Assembly (NCBI GenBank): GCA_015501605.1
Contig: JADNRZ010000008.1
Coordinates: 186,001-250,000 of the forward strand
Reading direction: 5' to 3'
Length of the DNA: 64,000 nucleotides
Source: Panaeolus papilionaceus
Lineage: Eukaryota; Basidiomycota; Agaricomycetes; Agaricales
In this document: in pieces, positions 25,101 through 36,016 of the stretch
How the letters are laid out: the number at the start of each line of letters is the position of its first letter
Numbering within the stretch: the stretch's first letter is position 1
Program-made: the position numbers and the translations under genes
The notes under the pieces: generated by a model
The model's database searches: none
Seen by the model: the letters and a program-made list of their open reading frames with translations, nothing else
Told to the model about the DNA's origin: nothing

Positions 25101-28100
25101 GCAGGTCTCAAAGTTGACCTTGCTGTCCAATCTTCTGTTAAGTTGGATGACTGTACGTGATCATGACTCCTGGAAATTGACTAGCTTGATGACCAGTCCT
25201 CACAGTCGCGACCGATCTCGCCTTCACACAGACGGGTGTCCCAGCAATCGTATGACCCTCCTTTGTAGGCACGTTTATTCACGGATACTAATCTTGTTTC
25301 TCTAGACCGATCAAACCAGCTTGTTCCTCATTGGCGCAGTGGCAGCACCCGTTGCACAACATTTGGTGGACGGATCCGTATTGGCCTTCAGTTCAGCCAC
25401 TATTTCGTACGTCATACTGCTATTAATCTTTTGGGGAGATCATGATTCTCAATCAACCTCTAGAAACATCACCGATGAAGGATTCGATCTCTTCCTCAAA
25501 GGGTCACTGACGAACATTGGACCTCTCGATGCTCTCATTGCCTTTACTGAACCCTTGAAGTAAGATGAACCCAAAAGTTTCTTGCATAGAGCTAACCCTA
25601 ATGTTAGCGTCAACTTCAATGGCAAGGACATTGGAACGATTACCCTACCTCCCAGTATGTTCCCTCTCCCTCGTGAAACCCTCGTCCTTTGACTTATCTC
25701 CACTTTCCCAGTCTGTGCCGCCGCCAACACTGGTGTTCCTGATTATGAAACCACTGCTCATTTCACCATTACTGACCAGGACGAGTGAGTTCTCTGTGTT
25801 GGATATAAATTCTCTGCGCTTAACATCGTCACATAGGTTCACTTCGTTTGCCACATTCTTGCTTCACAACCCGAGCTTTGATTGGACTATTTCGACCCCA
25901 GTCTTGCGTGTCACTGCTCTGGGGACGATCTTTGATAAGGTCTCTCTCTCCAAGGTCGTGTCGTTCAAGGCTTTCAACGGCCTTCCCGGTGTCACTATCC
26001 AAGACTTCCAACTTCCTTCAGATGACCCCGCTGGTGGCATTCATATCGAAACTGGGGCTGTTATCCCTTCGCCTGCCCGTGAGTAATTTCTGTGAGGTAA
26101 ATTTCGATTTACTGACTCATTGAAAACAGAGATCGGTATCGATTTAGGAACAGCCAATTTCCAGACCTTCTTCCAAGGTGTTCTCGTCGGACGTAAGTTC
26201 TGATATTCTAGATGGATTTTTTTTTTTTTTGCTAATATAGAATGTTAGCCCTATCCGCGTCGAAGCTGGTTTTGGCGGCCAATGCTGACACTACGACTCA
26301 CCTCAGCGGCCGCATTGTACCACAAAGCGGTGATGACCTTCAAGTTATCGGTACCTTGTTCTCCAAGTTCTTGAATGGCGAGAATGTTACTTTACAGACC
26401 GTAGGGGATTCAGTTGTCCCAACTGGAAGTTCGACTCCAGTACAGTGGTTGTCCACGGCTTTCAAGACATTGAGTTTGGATGTTGTCTTACCTGGACAGA
26501 AGCTTCAAGTCATTGAGGCCATTCAACTCAATGACCTGGAAGTGACGTTGCTTACTGCTGACCAAACATTTGCTCCTCCCACAAGTTCCGTCAATACTGT
26601 CGCGCAGTACCGAAATCCCTTCGGTTTCTCTCTACAGGTCATTGAAGCAGCTCAGGATATTATCTTGGGCTCTCATGGCGTCCAGATTGCCGAGGTAATA
26701 TTCATTGCTGTCGTTTTCTGCGAGCTCTATATTAACAAATACCTCAGCTCAACATTCCTCGTGCACCTGCTCAAGGAGGCGTTTCTACTGGGAACCTCGT
26801 AGACCTCGATATCTCATTCTCAAACATCCCGCTCAAGTCACTCAATAATGCCGCCTTTGTTCAACTCTTCGCTGGTGTTACGCTTACTCCTGATCTCGAA
26901 ATCGAACTTACAGGCTCCGCTGATGTCACTGCTAGGACAACTATCGGCGATGTCCCCATTGCCAGCATCCCAATTGACGTTACTAGTGAACTGAAGGGTA
27001 TGTCCCTACCTTCTGTGTTCTGAATACTTCTAATTTCTTCTATGCAGGTATTGCTTCGTTCGGCCAGAGAGCAACTCTCAGCAACGTATCTGTCACAGGA
27101 AGTGGTGGAGGAGATGATAACAACCAATTCATCGTTTCGCCACTGCAGACCACGCTCATGAACCCTTCAAATGTTTCCTTGAATACGGTCGACATATCTC
27201 TGCCTGTCATTTTCCAGGGGACGAATATCGGACGAGCAGCGTTGAAGGTATGTTTTTCATAACCCTACATGTACGACGTCACCAACATTTTCGTAGGAAT
27301 TCGACCTCGTCCCGGGCGCCAATACCATCGATACCGAATTCCACTATCAACCCGCCGATGCCAATGATACAACCGCTCAATTGTTCCTCCAACAATTCAT
27401 TCAAACAGGAAACCAACTCGATCTCACTATTCAAGGAGATAGTAACAGCTCTCCCTTCGTTTCACTCTCAGGTGGTCTGGCACAGCTTACCCTCTCGACA
27501 CAGCTGCAAGGTCTGTCAGAATGCCTCGGTTACGCTTTATTAAATACTTACCCTTTGCATGCTACAGGCCTTAATCAGCCAACTTTCATCACGGCCATTA
27601 ATGTCATCATTACGCTTGACTCACTGGTTACCAATATTGTCTCTTCACAATTTACGGTGCGGTCCAAACTGTATTTTTTTGTGATATTTCTGAACAGGAA
27701 AATGTGCATCTAGATTGCAAACCCCTTGGACGCCGATCTAGTAATCGACTTCGTTCAAGCAGATGGTGGAGTCAACGGAGAAATTTTCGCACAATTCTCT
27801 CAGGGATTCGACAATTTCGTCGTTCCAGCGCACGGCACAGCTTCTTCTGGAATCTTTGGCAATGTTCTACTCCCACAGGGCGCCATCGCGTCACTTGATA
27901 TCATCCCTCTTGGTATTTTGGACATTGCATCAGGAGTTACAGTCCGTGTTCGCAATCCAGGAGGTTCAGGTGGCTACGAAGTGCCTTTCTTGAAGCTCAA
28001 TCAGGCTGCTGTCCCCACCACATATGATTTGGATCTATCTGGAGCTAGGAGAGTACCCACCCCCTCTCTGATTAGCTCTCTCGCTAGCTCTGCTAGTGCA

Positions 28101-28428
28101 TCTGCCAGTTCCGCAAGTGCATCAGCGAGCGATGCGGCCAGCAGCATCCCACCTGCTCAGAGCACCCCAACTCCCAGCGACTCTCAGTCAGGAGGTGACG
28201 CTGTTTCAAGTGATGCACCTTCCGCGCCAACTCCAGGGAAGGCTGCTGTTTCTCCTGCGAGCCCATCGAAATCCGCCGATGTAGGATCCTCCCCTGCTGC
28301 TGCAGCGCCTACCAGTGTTGCAACTCCACCCCCATCAGCCTCTGGAGATGATCCTGTGAGTCGGAGCTCTGACTTTCATTGATTATCTACGCTGACTATT
28401 TGAGTTTTAGTCACCCTCCTCGTCCTAG
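19200..28428 (+). CDS. Giant single-pass membrane protein with repeated DUF3712 modules
   Basis: This is a fungal family of unknown function. The start MEYTHHARRSSGVYDSG is the first ATG with an in-frame splice into the next exon. A Pro-rich segment (SDVPPPPKQPFYKKRW) precedes one membrane helix (IISQIILIPLAIALLFILLF). The remaining roughly 2,400 residues form long beta-rich repeats with many Asn-X-Ser/Thr sites, so they are probably lumenal or extracellular. Three copies of the DUF3712 signature are visible: KDFQLPSDNPAGGI (20194-20235), QSFDLPSNDPAGGI (23304-23345) and QDFQLPSDDPAGGI (26000-26041). Each is followed by a stretch like IGIDLGTANFQTFFQGVLVG. The C-terminus is a Ser/Ala/Pro-rich low-complexity tail. 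Two to three dozen introns are needed, most about 50-60 bp. A final GTGAGT..TTTTAG intron gives the ending DDPSPSSS. Without it the frame stops at 28382. Exact exon borders are less certain than the identity. Confidence 0.8.
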
Positions 28429-30528
28429 AGGACCCCTTTTTTCCCCTGATGGGCCGACACTTTGCATGTATTTATGTACCACACACTCCGGACGTTCGCC
28501 CGTCTATTTTTGAACATTTCTTCCTTATAACACATTATACCACATTGAGACCCAAATACGGCGGCGAAGATGACTTCGAAAAGGGCACATTAGCGACGTC
28601 TGTTTGGTGCACTCTCTTTTGCACTTCTGTGCCACTCCTTTCGACATCGACATGATACTTCTGTTGCCATCTATACCATACTTTATTATGACTGTAGCAA
28701 AAATAGTATACCACGAATACATTTTTTTTCGTTTATCGTTCCCATCCAACATTTTCCATTTTGTTACCACTTTCCCGCTCCACTTGCAAACAAGGACAGT
28801 TATTCGAACCAGGCTCCCTGTCAAAGAAAATTTCTTCCGGACAACTGACCACAAACCGAAGAAGGATAGAGAGTTGAGATATCTCAATTGCGAGTGCTGG
28901 TCAAAAGTTAGGGAATGTGGGATGTGGACCAATGACCCTTCGGCCGACTGTTTTTGACGATAGCATTACAGAGCACAAGAATCCTTTTCATGCTGCCTTC
29001 TCTGACGTCGACATTAGGAAGTCGCCGAAGCTGTCGCAGGCGACATAATATCGCTGTGGATTCCCCACAATCTGTTTATAGGCTTCCAATTCGATCATCG
29101 AGGCAAATTTTCAAAGACGTATTTTTATGAACGAATGAGCCTAAACTACGCACAAGTAAGTTATAGAGTCCCAAGGGCTTGGGCAGACGGGGCTCGAAAG
29201 GGAACTGACTGGGAACTAGGAGCTGTAAGGAGAACTAGACAAACGAAACCCCGCCCAGCTGACTCATTTTGACAGCATACTTAAACATGGGGGTATAATT
29301 GAATATCACGGTCCATTATACCAGGGGAAGTAGGTGGTAAAAAGGAACGGGAGCCGATTCAGACGTTTAGTGGTTGTACGGATGAAGAGATTCGCAGCGC
29401 TTGATTTAAACGATGCTTGAATCCGGGATACCCCTGTTAAACCTCGGTGGGTGCAGAGATGTTGGATCCTCTTAAATTCTGTAGTGTGCATGTAGAGATC
29501 TTGCACATACATACACAGTTGAATGGTGGGATGAAAGATCCCCCTATACCGCATCTCACCCGGAGGTTGCAAGCTTCTCATGGCCATGCGCTACAGACGC
29601 AGGGTGGGCAAATTTCATCATAAATCAATCTTTTGTTCCGTACAAGACAGTCAAAGGGCAAGTGACCCGGTATTCTTCACGGCCCCCTGGTGAGGAGATA
29701 CTGACGGGAGAAAGTGGGTGCAATTGTCATGTTCCTTGAGAAATATTAAAGCCTTCTGTCCTTCCTGCAAATTACGCGCATTCATTCCACACCTGTGGCT
29801 ATAATTAGGATGACCTGTTGCAGTTGAGATTCGTGTTGTACAGCACCGTCAAAAAGAATGGACGGAGATTCAAGGCTAAAAAATCTGGCCATAATACACC
29901 TATAGTCTAGATTGACTACACATGATGGAATGACATGTCGGACAAAATACAATAGATTTGTTCATCAGACACATTACCTACCTCGACCCCGTCAAGAAGT
30001 CAAAAGCCACAAGGACGAATTAATAATTGAATGGGACGACAATACTTGGTAGATTCTCATCCTCTTGCACTTTCATGTGATTGAAAAACAAAGAGGCAGA
30101 AAGTTGCACTCAAGTAGCAAGTTTGGAACGTTCCGATTTAGATAGCCTTTTGGTACATAGTATATCGATGGTGTTACATTGGTGTTCATCTGACTTTTCA
30201 TCCAAGCTTTCATCCGGAAAAATAGGTCGACGGGGCAGAAAAGAAGTAGATGAATGTCTATGGAATTATCAGCTGAAATCGACTGCGCAATAGCACCGCT
30301 GAAGAAATAAGGAGAAAGCGAAACGCATCCGAAAAAATAGTACCTATAGGTGCCCCTCACTCGATTGATAGGGTTACTCTGCTCTTGTACCTGAAAAGTG
30401 GGGATGGCAGGCTGGGGTTCGGCGTTAGGAGTGAGACAAAGCGGTTGTCCTAAAGTCAGAGAGTCCCGTAAACGATGGCATGCATCAAGCGAATGGATAA
30501 TAAAATTAAGATAGCGGACGCGGACTGG
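28429..30528. other. Gene-free stretch, 2.1 kb
   Basis: This is the longest interval without a supported gene. Open frames on both strands (for example minus 28525-28932 and 29306-29587) have no recognisable motif and no coding-like composition. I saw no inverted repeats, transposase or tRNA. It follows the 3' end of the DUF3712 gene and the 3' end of GPI18, so both flanking genes converge on it. Confidence 0.5.
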
Positions 30529-31608
30529 CTAGGCGGGTGGGAGGAAAGCGAGCCACAGAACAACGGATATGGCACCCCAAAGGAAACTCCATGTTATCCA
30601 CAGCTTTCCAAGGGTTGGATGGCGAATGAGTAGATCTGCAGCTGCCCAGTAAAGAACGGGCATACTTGCTGCTACGCGCAGCGTGATCTGCGTATGTGAA
30701 GCGAAGAGGAGAATGAAGCAGGTAAAAAGAGAGTAAATCGCGTGCGGTGTTTGTGAATTGACCGCTGTGGACAGGTGTAAGAATCCGAGGGATATATGGG
30801 AGCCATGTTTGTAGGTGGATAACTTGGATGGCTGGAGTAAAATGTATGAGGAATAGGCGATAATGAGTGAAAGGGTGGGTAGAGCCAAAAGGATGTTGGG
30901 AAGCTGTGAGGGTGTCCAGTAGCGAAGAAACCCGACATTCCAATATTTACTCTGGGCATAGGTGTATACAGATGGAAACGTCCTTGTGCACCATTCTGGT
31001 ACTTGTTCTTCTGAGAGACAGAAGGTCTGGTAGGCGGAGACATGGTGAGCAATAAACGGCAAGAAAACCAAGGCGGACAAGAACAGTGCCTTGAGGGGAT
31101 GTATGGGTCGACGGGCTAAGAAGGGGGCGACGATGAGACTCCAAAGAGTAAATCCTGCGAGGAATACGCCATTTGAGCGAAATGCTGCTGCTCCGGTGAA
31201 GAAAAGAGCAGCTAAGACGTATTGCTGTTGTTCGCATGCCAGCATCCCATGGTAGGACAAATTGGTGAAGAAAGGTTCGTTATATGGAGCGAACCATAGA
31301 GTTATTGGACTTGTTGGAATGAGAGACAGCAAAGCCACCAATGTCGCGTATGATTTTGACTTGAACTTGAGGAGAGTGAGGTTGTAGATGGTTCTGCATG
31401 AATCAACACCCAGCAAGAGAATGAAGACGTGTAGCAACCAGGAATTTTGTGGCCAATTAAATAATTTTATAACTGTCGATATTGCTGGTAGAAAGGCCCA
31501 TTCGTGTTCATAAAGATAATTTTGTTGAGCGATATTTAAAAAATGAATCGAGTCCCATCTGAGGAAAGGGTGGTTGAATGGCGGTGAATGGTCGAATAGG
31601 TTCAACAT
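30529..31608 (-). CDS. GPI18: GPI mannosyltransferase II (PIG-V/Gpi18), N-terminally short
   Basis: Gpi18 adds the second mannose to GPI anchors in the ER membrane, using dolichol-phosphate-mannose. The 359-codon frame needs no intron. It shows the family blocks LRWDSIHFLNIA, YEHEWAFLPAI, PYNEPFFTNLSYHGML and AAAFRSNGVFLAGF, with multiple hydrophobic helices and a hydrophobic C-terminus (LWGAISVVLWLAFLP). The start MLNLFDHSPPF lies at the position of the FD-S block that normally follows a first membrane helix. An in-frame TGA stands 12 bp upstream, so that helix seems missing. The start codon is 8 bp from the likely start of the peroxin gene on the other strand. Identity is firm, but the 5' end may be incomplete. 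Confidence 0.85.
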   Translation of the reverse strand: MLNLFDHSPPFNHPFLRWDSIHFLNIAQQNYLYEHEWAFLPAISTVIKLFNWPQNSWLLHVFILLLGVDSCRTIYNLTLLKFKSKSYATLVALLSLIPTSPITLWFAPYNEPFFTNLSYHGMLACEQQQYVLAALFFTGAAAFRSNGVFLAGFTLWSLIVAPFLARRPIHPLKALFLSALVFLPFIAHHVSAYQTFCLSEEQVPEWCTRTFPSVYTYAQSKYWNVGFLRYWTPSQLPNILLALPTLSLIIAYSSYILLQPSKLSTYKHGSHISLGFLHLSTAVNSQTPHAIYSLFTCFILLFASHTQITLRVAASMPVLYWAAADLLIRHPTLGKLWITWSFLWGAISVVLWLAFLPPA

Positions 31609-31616
31609 TGACAGTC

Positions 31617-33145
31617 ATGATCACGGATTCACCCTCAATTGCTATTCCACTCATAAAACTAAATAATCTATTTTCAACTTTTTCAACTTTCTTGAAATTA
31701 GCTTCATGGCATAAATCAACGAATAGTTTTATAACTTTGATTTTAATTTGGTTTATATGTTTAATATCTAAACCGTATGTGTCTTTTGTTATTTTCTTAA
31801 ATTGACCTTTCAACTAATCGTTATATCTACAGTTTATTATTGCCAGTTATCATCATATCATTACTTGTATATCCGCGTTCAACCATTACTGCTAACCATA
31901 CTCTTCAAACAGAACATTCAGTTGAAGCTGTGGTGTCAGATATCGCAACTATCCAAACACTCCTACCCGCCCTTCCTCCTCCTCTACCCCTCTCCTTCGT
32001 CCAAATTCTACGCGTTTTAGCTTTCTCTTATGTCCCTTATTTCATCATCACTCTCTTTGTATCCTTCCGTGTCGTGCTTGCAATCGTCCTCACCGTGTTA
32101 TTCACATGGCGTGCTCCGTGGGCAATCGTTCTCAGAGCGGCTGTCTGGCAGAGCGCCTGGGTACGATGGTGCGCCTACAATTTATGGTCCAAAATCACCG
32201 GAATACCTCTCCCTCCCAAAGCCGTATATACCGCAAAATTTACAACAACTCCAGTCGACGATGACTCTGCACCCGTCCAATCCCTCCGATTCCTTTTCAC
32301 CATATATGAGAATCAACGTTGGTGGATGGGTCTCGATTGGACAGCCGCTCTTCTCCCCGGAGAACGTCCTTCGTGGTGCTCTGCGTCTCAGTCGCCCATG
32401 AACCCTCCGAACGCATTCTCTTTACCTGCCGACACCGTCGTATACCTCCCTGATCCAAATGGTACTGACAAAATAAAGCGCACAGCAACATGGCGCTGGG
32501 AAGAACCAGAATGGAAGGTTTTGGTCCACAAAGATCGTGGTGCTCTTAATCGTGTCGACAAACCCTTGCCTGTTCTCGAAAAAGAGGAAAATGCACCAAC
32601 GACCAGTCGTCTCATCAAGGCTGCTGGTAGGCTTAGAGAAAGTAGTCTTGGATCGTCAGACAAAGCAAACGCCAATGCAACCGCTCGCGTAGAGGAACAT
32701 GTCCCAGAAGATTCAAACATGGTTCTAGAAGACCCTCTCACCGATGTAGATGGTTGGGTCTACGGTGATAACAAGTGGGAAGCACAGAGTCACAAAGGTG
32801 GAATGGGCAAGGTGTGTTACTCTTCATCTGTAATCAGCCCTTTCTCTAATAACCGTATTACTGTCTCAGTACACTCGCTTCAGACGATGGACGCGTATCG
32901 CTGTTGTCTTTGAAACGGTGGAGCGTGTTGCAGCCAATGATGGCGACAGGTCTCCTCCTCTGACTAATTTGACCAAATCACCCACTCCTGAGAGTTCCAA
33001 AACACAACCCAAGGGAGAAGACTCTGGACAAATACCCGCACCAGCATCCGACAATGTCCCAATCATCTCGAATCCTCCAGAGAGTCCACTCCGTCAGCGG
33101 TTGAGAGAAACACTCAACAAAAGCGGCGTAAAGACCGACAGTTGA
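31617..33145 (+). CDS. Pex24-type peroxin with DysF domain (Pex23/Pex30 family)
   Basis: This is a membrane protein of the Pex23/Pex24/Pex30 group, which shapes ER and peroxisome contact sites and controls peroxisome number. Exon 1 starts MITDSPSIAIPLIKLNNLF. An intron at 31775-31832 joins ISKP to LLLPVIIISLLVY, forming a membrane hairpin. A second hydrophobic pair follows (ILRVLAFSYVPYFIITLFV and the next helix). The DysF part has LLPGERPSWCS, WRWEEPEWKVLV, VDGWVYGDNKWE and, after an intron at 32812-32869, KYTRFRRWTRIAVVFE. A Ser/Pro-rich tail ends RLRETLNKSGVKTDS. An in-frame ATG at 31578 would add 13 residues and make the coding region overlap GPI18. I prefer 31617, but cannot decide from sequence alone. 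Confidence 0.82.
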
Positions 33146-33520
33146 GGCCGCTGTATTTTTCTCCCCACCTGATGTCCTTTTGACTGTAATGATTGTATGT
33201 ACTCTTCAAGTATTCAACCTCTTCCGAACATTTTATTGTAATGTATCTTACAAACTAGTCTATCGCCACACCACTCATTCGCAATCCGTTGGGTATCGAA
33301 ACCGAGTATGACATTCGTGAGTACAGACTAAGGCTACAGTGAAGTGAAATTAAACAGATGTAAACTTCGATGAGAGAGGTCAAGAAAAGAAAACGGAGGA
33401 AAGAACGTGGGTATGATATAATAGCTACAGTTCGCCGGCGTTATAGGCGTCAATTTCATCATCTTTCAAGTTAAACGGAGGAGAGCAGAAATATATGTAA
33501 TATGGGAAGCCTGAGTGATT
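33146..33520. other. Intergenic between two converging genes, 375 bp
   Basis: This interval holds the 3' ends of the peroxin gene (plus) and the receptor gene (minus). I checked it by eye for a short frame ending in a CaaX box on both strands and found none. Confidence 0.5.
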
Positions 33521-35171
33521 TTACACTCTGTTAAAGTTGTCCTTTGTATCGTCCAAGTCGAGGAATGAGCCTGTTGGCGTCACGGACGATGGAACAGATG
33601 CCCTTCGCCCTCGAGGTGGTGCCAGGCTAGCAGATGAATGCTCATTCAACCCATATGGTGCAGGATAAGGCGAGACACCTCGTTCGGAAGGAGCATAGTC
33701 GGTTTTGATCTCCGTCAACTCTGATCTGAACGAATCCAGTGAATCCCGCCTCTCGACAATCTCTTGTGAGATGTAGATCGGCGTCTGCTTTCTGTTTTCT
33801 TCGCCGCCGCCCGTGCTCCTCAATCCAGAGAATTTGAATGAGGTGATTCCACCAATGAGTTTGTTTCCGAAGCTCGATCCAGTCTGCGTGCCCGTGAAAG
33901 TACTTGTCGTACCCTGGCTTGTGCCAATCTTGGTCGTGTCTGTGCCTGTGGTGATACCTAGCTTCTTGCTGATGCTGCTGTACGCAAGCTTGTAGTGTCT
34001 CTGCGCTTCGTCTCCGAATCCAAAGAATGCGAAAAACAAAAGACCGCAGATCACAACGCTCCAACGCGTCGCCTCGATCATCGAATGTGTTTCCCGGTCA
34101 GCCTGCCAGTATACGGCGGGGTACAAGTCGACCCGGCCAAAGTCAAAGTGGACGTCATCCCAGTTGTATGGGTTCACGCCTGACCTGATGGTGCCGAGTG
34201 TGATGACCACGATGTTCGTGGGGATGTTCACCAGGGCATCCGTGCTTGCGAGGGCCATGAGACGGAAGTAGCGATTCGAGCTAAGGTTGGAATTTGAAGA
34301 CAGAATCTCCTTGAATTCTTGTCGCCGTTTATGGAACTGAAGGATGCTGAGCACTATATAATTCGTTGGTTACAGTGATACATTATCGACCTCGAAAAAA
34401 GTATACTTACCACAGTAGACAGCTGAAATCATAGCCAATACGAGTGGAGGCAGGAATACGATGGGATAAGCTGGCCAAGTGTTGTATGTGGATGGCCAAC
34501 ACCCGACTTCCTGCAAGATGTCGAATCGATGACCTTGCACAATGTAGTCTACATACACCATCAGAGTTGATTTGAGCAAGAGAATCTATAAGACATACGC
34601 AAGATCATCACAAGAATGGGGATCCCAGCCCCTATAGCTAGATCGACGAGAATTGCGCGACGTTTCTGAGGAAAGAGTTCGAAGGTCAGCATTTGAAGCC
34701 ACTGTCAAATAACACGCGACTTACATCGGCGCGTGTCCGAGTCACAGATTGTACGGACGCGATACAGTATAGTCGCCTGTTGATGCATAGTGACGCTGCG
34801 GGGATGGCCACCGAAATGCCGATTATCAATTTCGAAGCTACACACAAACTACATCAGCGTCCACACGGAGCGCGTAGATCGAAATGCACCCACTAATGTC
34901 ACACCATACAGGCGCCCAGTTGATCGCGTTGGTGCTCCAGATTATCGAGTTGATAAAAAGAGCAAGGAGGGTGAGTGATGTCCAGGTCATGTACATCAAC
35001 GTCCCGGTGTTCCAAGCTGATGGTTCGAATGTCAAGCGCTTAAGTTGTAGTTCGATAACTCAAGCTGTGATAAAGAATTTTCTCACCTTCAAGATGCCAT
35101 GGAAATGGGATGATAACCAAAATAAAGGTGATGAAGGAGAAAGCGGAAAAGGTGTTATTGGCTGCGCTCAT
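33521..35171 (-). CDS. STE3-type pheromone receptor (seven-helix GPCR)
   Basis: This receptor class senses farnesylated peptide pheromones in basidiomycete mating and couples to a G protein and MAP kinase pathway. The start MSAANNTFSAFSFITFILVI at 35171 opens helix 1. Short introns then join EAWNTGTLMYMTWTSLTLLA, ISVAIPAASLCINRRLYCIA, RRAILVDLAIGAGIPILVM and GHRFDILQEVGCWPSTYNTW. The typical Ste3 end of the membrane part is MALASTDALVNIPTNIVVIT and, after the last helix, FGDEAQRHYKLAYSSISKKL. A cytoplasmic tail of about 150 residues is rich in Ser, Thr and Pro. The family includes both B-mating-type receptors and non-mating paralogues. No pheromone gene is visible nearby, so which kind this is cannot be told. 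Confidence 0.88.
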
Positions 35172-36016
35172 GCTGACTGCCAGAGGGTCGCGTTAATGTA
35201 AGCTCTACAGATAAATAAAATGTCGTGATAGATGACGAATAACGAAAGTAAAGAAAGAGGGAAAGGAAAGGGTTCAATGACCCAGAAGGTAAAGTAGGGG
35301 ATGCAGGAAAGGAAAAGAATACCAGCGATCCTGTACCTTTGGGTTAATAACTAGCAGAAAATAGCGGGCCATACTACTACAAGGTTGGCCCTTGTTCCCC
35401 ATTCCTTTTCACTACACTGCTGGCCTTGTTACCATCACACTGTTGCTCTAGAGTGGAGCCGAAACTCGTCACCTTGCCCTTGTTTTTCCTTACGATGTTG
35501 TATTGCAGCAATGCGAACCATGAGTTTATCAGTGAGAGAAGCGAGGGAAAGTGTCAATGCCGGTCTTTCCTAAAAAGTGCAGTGGTTTATCTCATTACTC
35601 AATCCGGTTGAAGGATGAGTGAATGAGAGCGATCAATGTCCGGAGGAGTATGTAATAGTCGAGTAATAGATTCATTTCATTCATAGCATCGCAACAGCAC
35701 CACTCTAGAACAAGGGTGTGTTGAGTACTTCGAACCAGCCTTCTCGCGCTCGTACTTTGTACTTGCGGCTGGCTGTGCGCGACCGCGTTTTTGGAACAAG
35801 GGATGCTGCGTCTGAACAAATTGGACGAGGGCACTTAAAATTGAAGTGAGCAGTCATATGAGGAAGTCATTGTTACACCCGTCACCGCGATACGCGCAGG
35901 CTTAAACGCAAAATTATCAAAAATCTTTAGACCTTTGGATATCAAAGTTGTCGAGACAAGTGCTGAGCAGTGAGAGGATTATTGTACATACTGTAGCGGC
36001 GTAAGGTCCCTGAAGT
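35172..36016. other. Intergenic, 845 bp: receptor promoter and asparaginase 3' region
   Basis: No gene is supported. A near-perfect short inverted pair (TTGCTCTAGAGTGG near 35443 and CCACTCTAGAACAA near 35699) is present but too short to call a mobile element. No CaaX-ending pheromone frame was found by eye. Confidence 0.45.

Noticed and set aside
29306..29587. 93-codon frame on the minus strand in the gene-free gap
   Set aside because: No motif, no splice partner and a composition unlike neighbouring genes; such frames are expected by chance.
30066..30080. Short frame ending Cys-Thr-Phe-Met-stop, like a pheromone CaaX box
   Set aside because: An in-frame stop lies only about 17 codons upstream and there is no ATG, so no precursor can be drawn.
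35221..35235. Cys-Arg-Asp-Arg-stop near the STE3 receptor start
   Set aside because: The residues are charged rather than aliphatic, so this is not a prenylation box.
35440..35715. Short inverted pair suggesting a small transposon
   Set aside because: The matching arms are only about 14 bp with a mismatch, with no target-site duplication or transposase.
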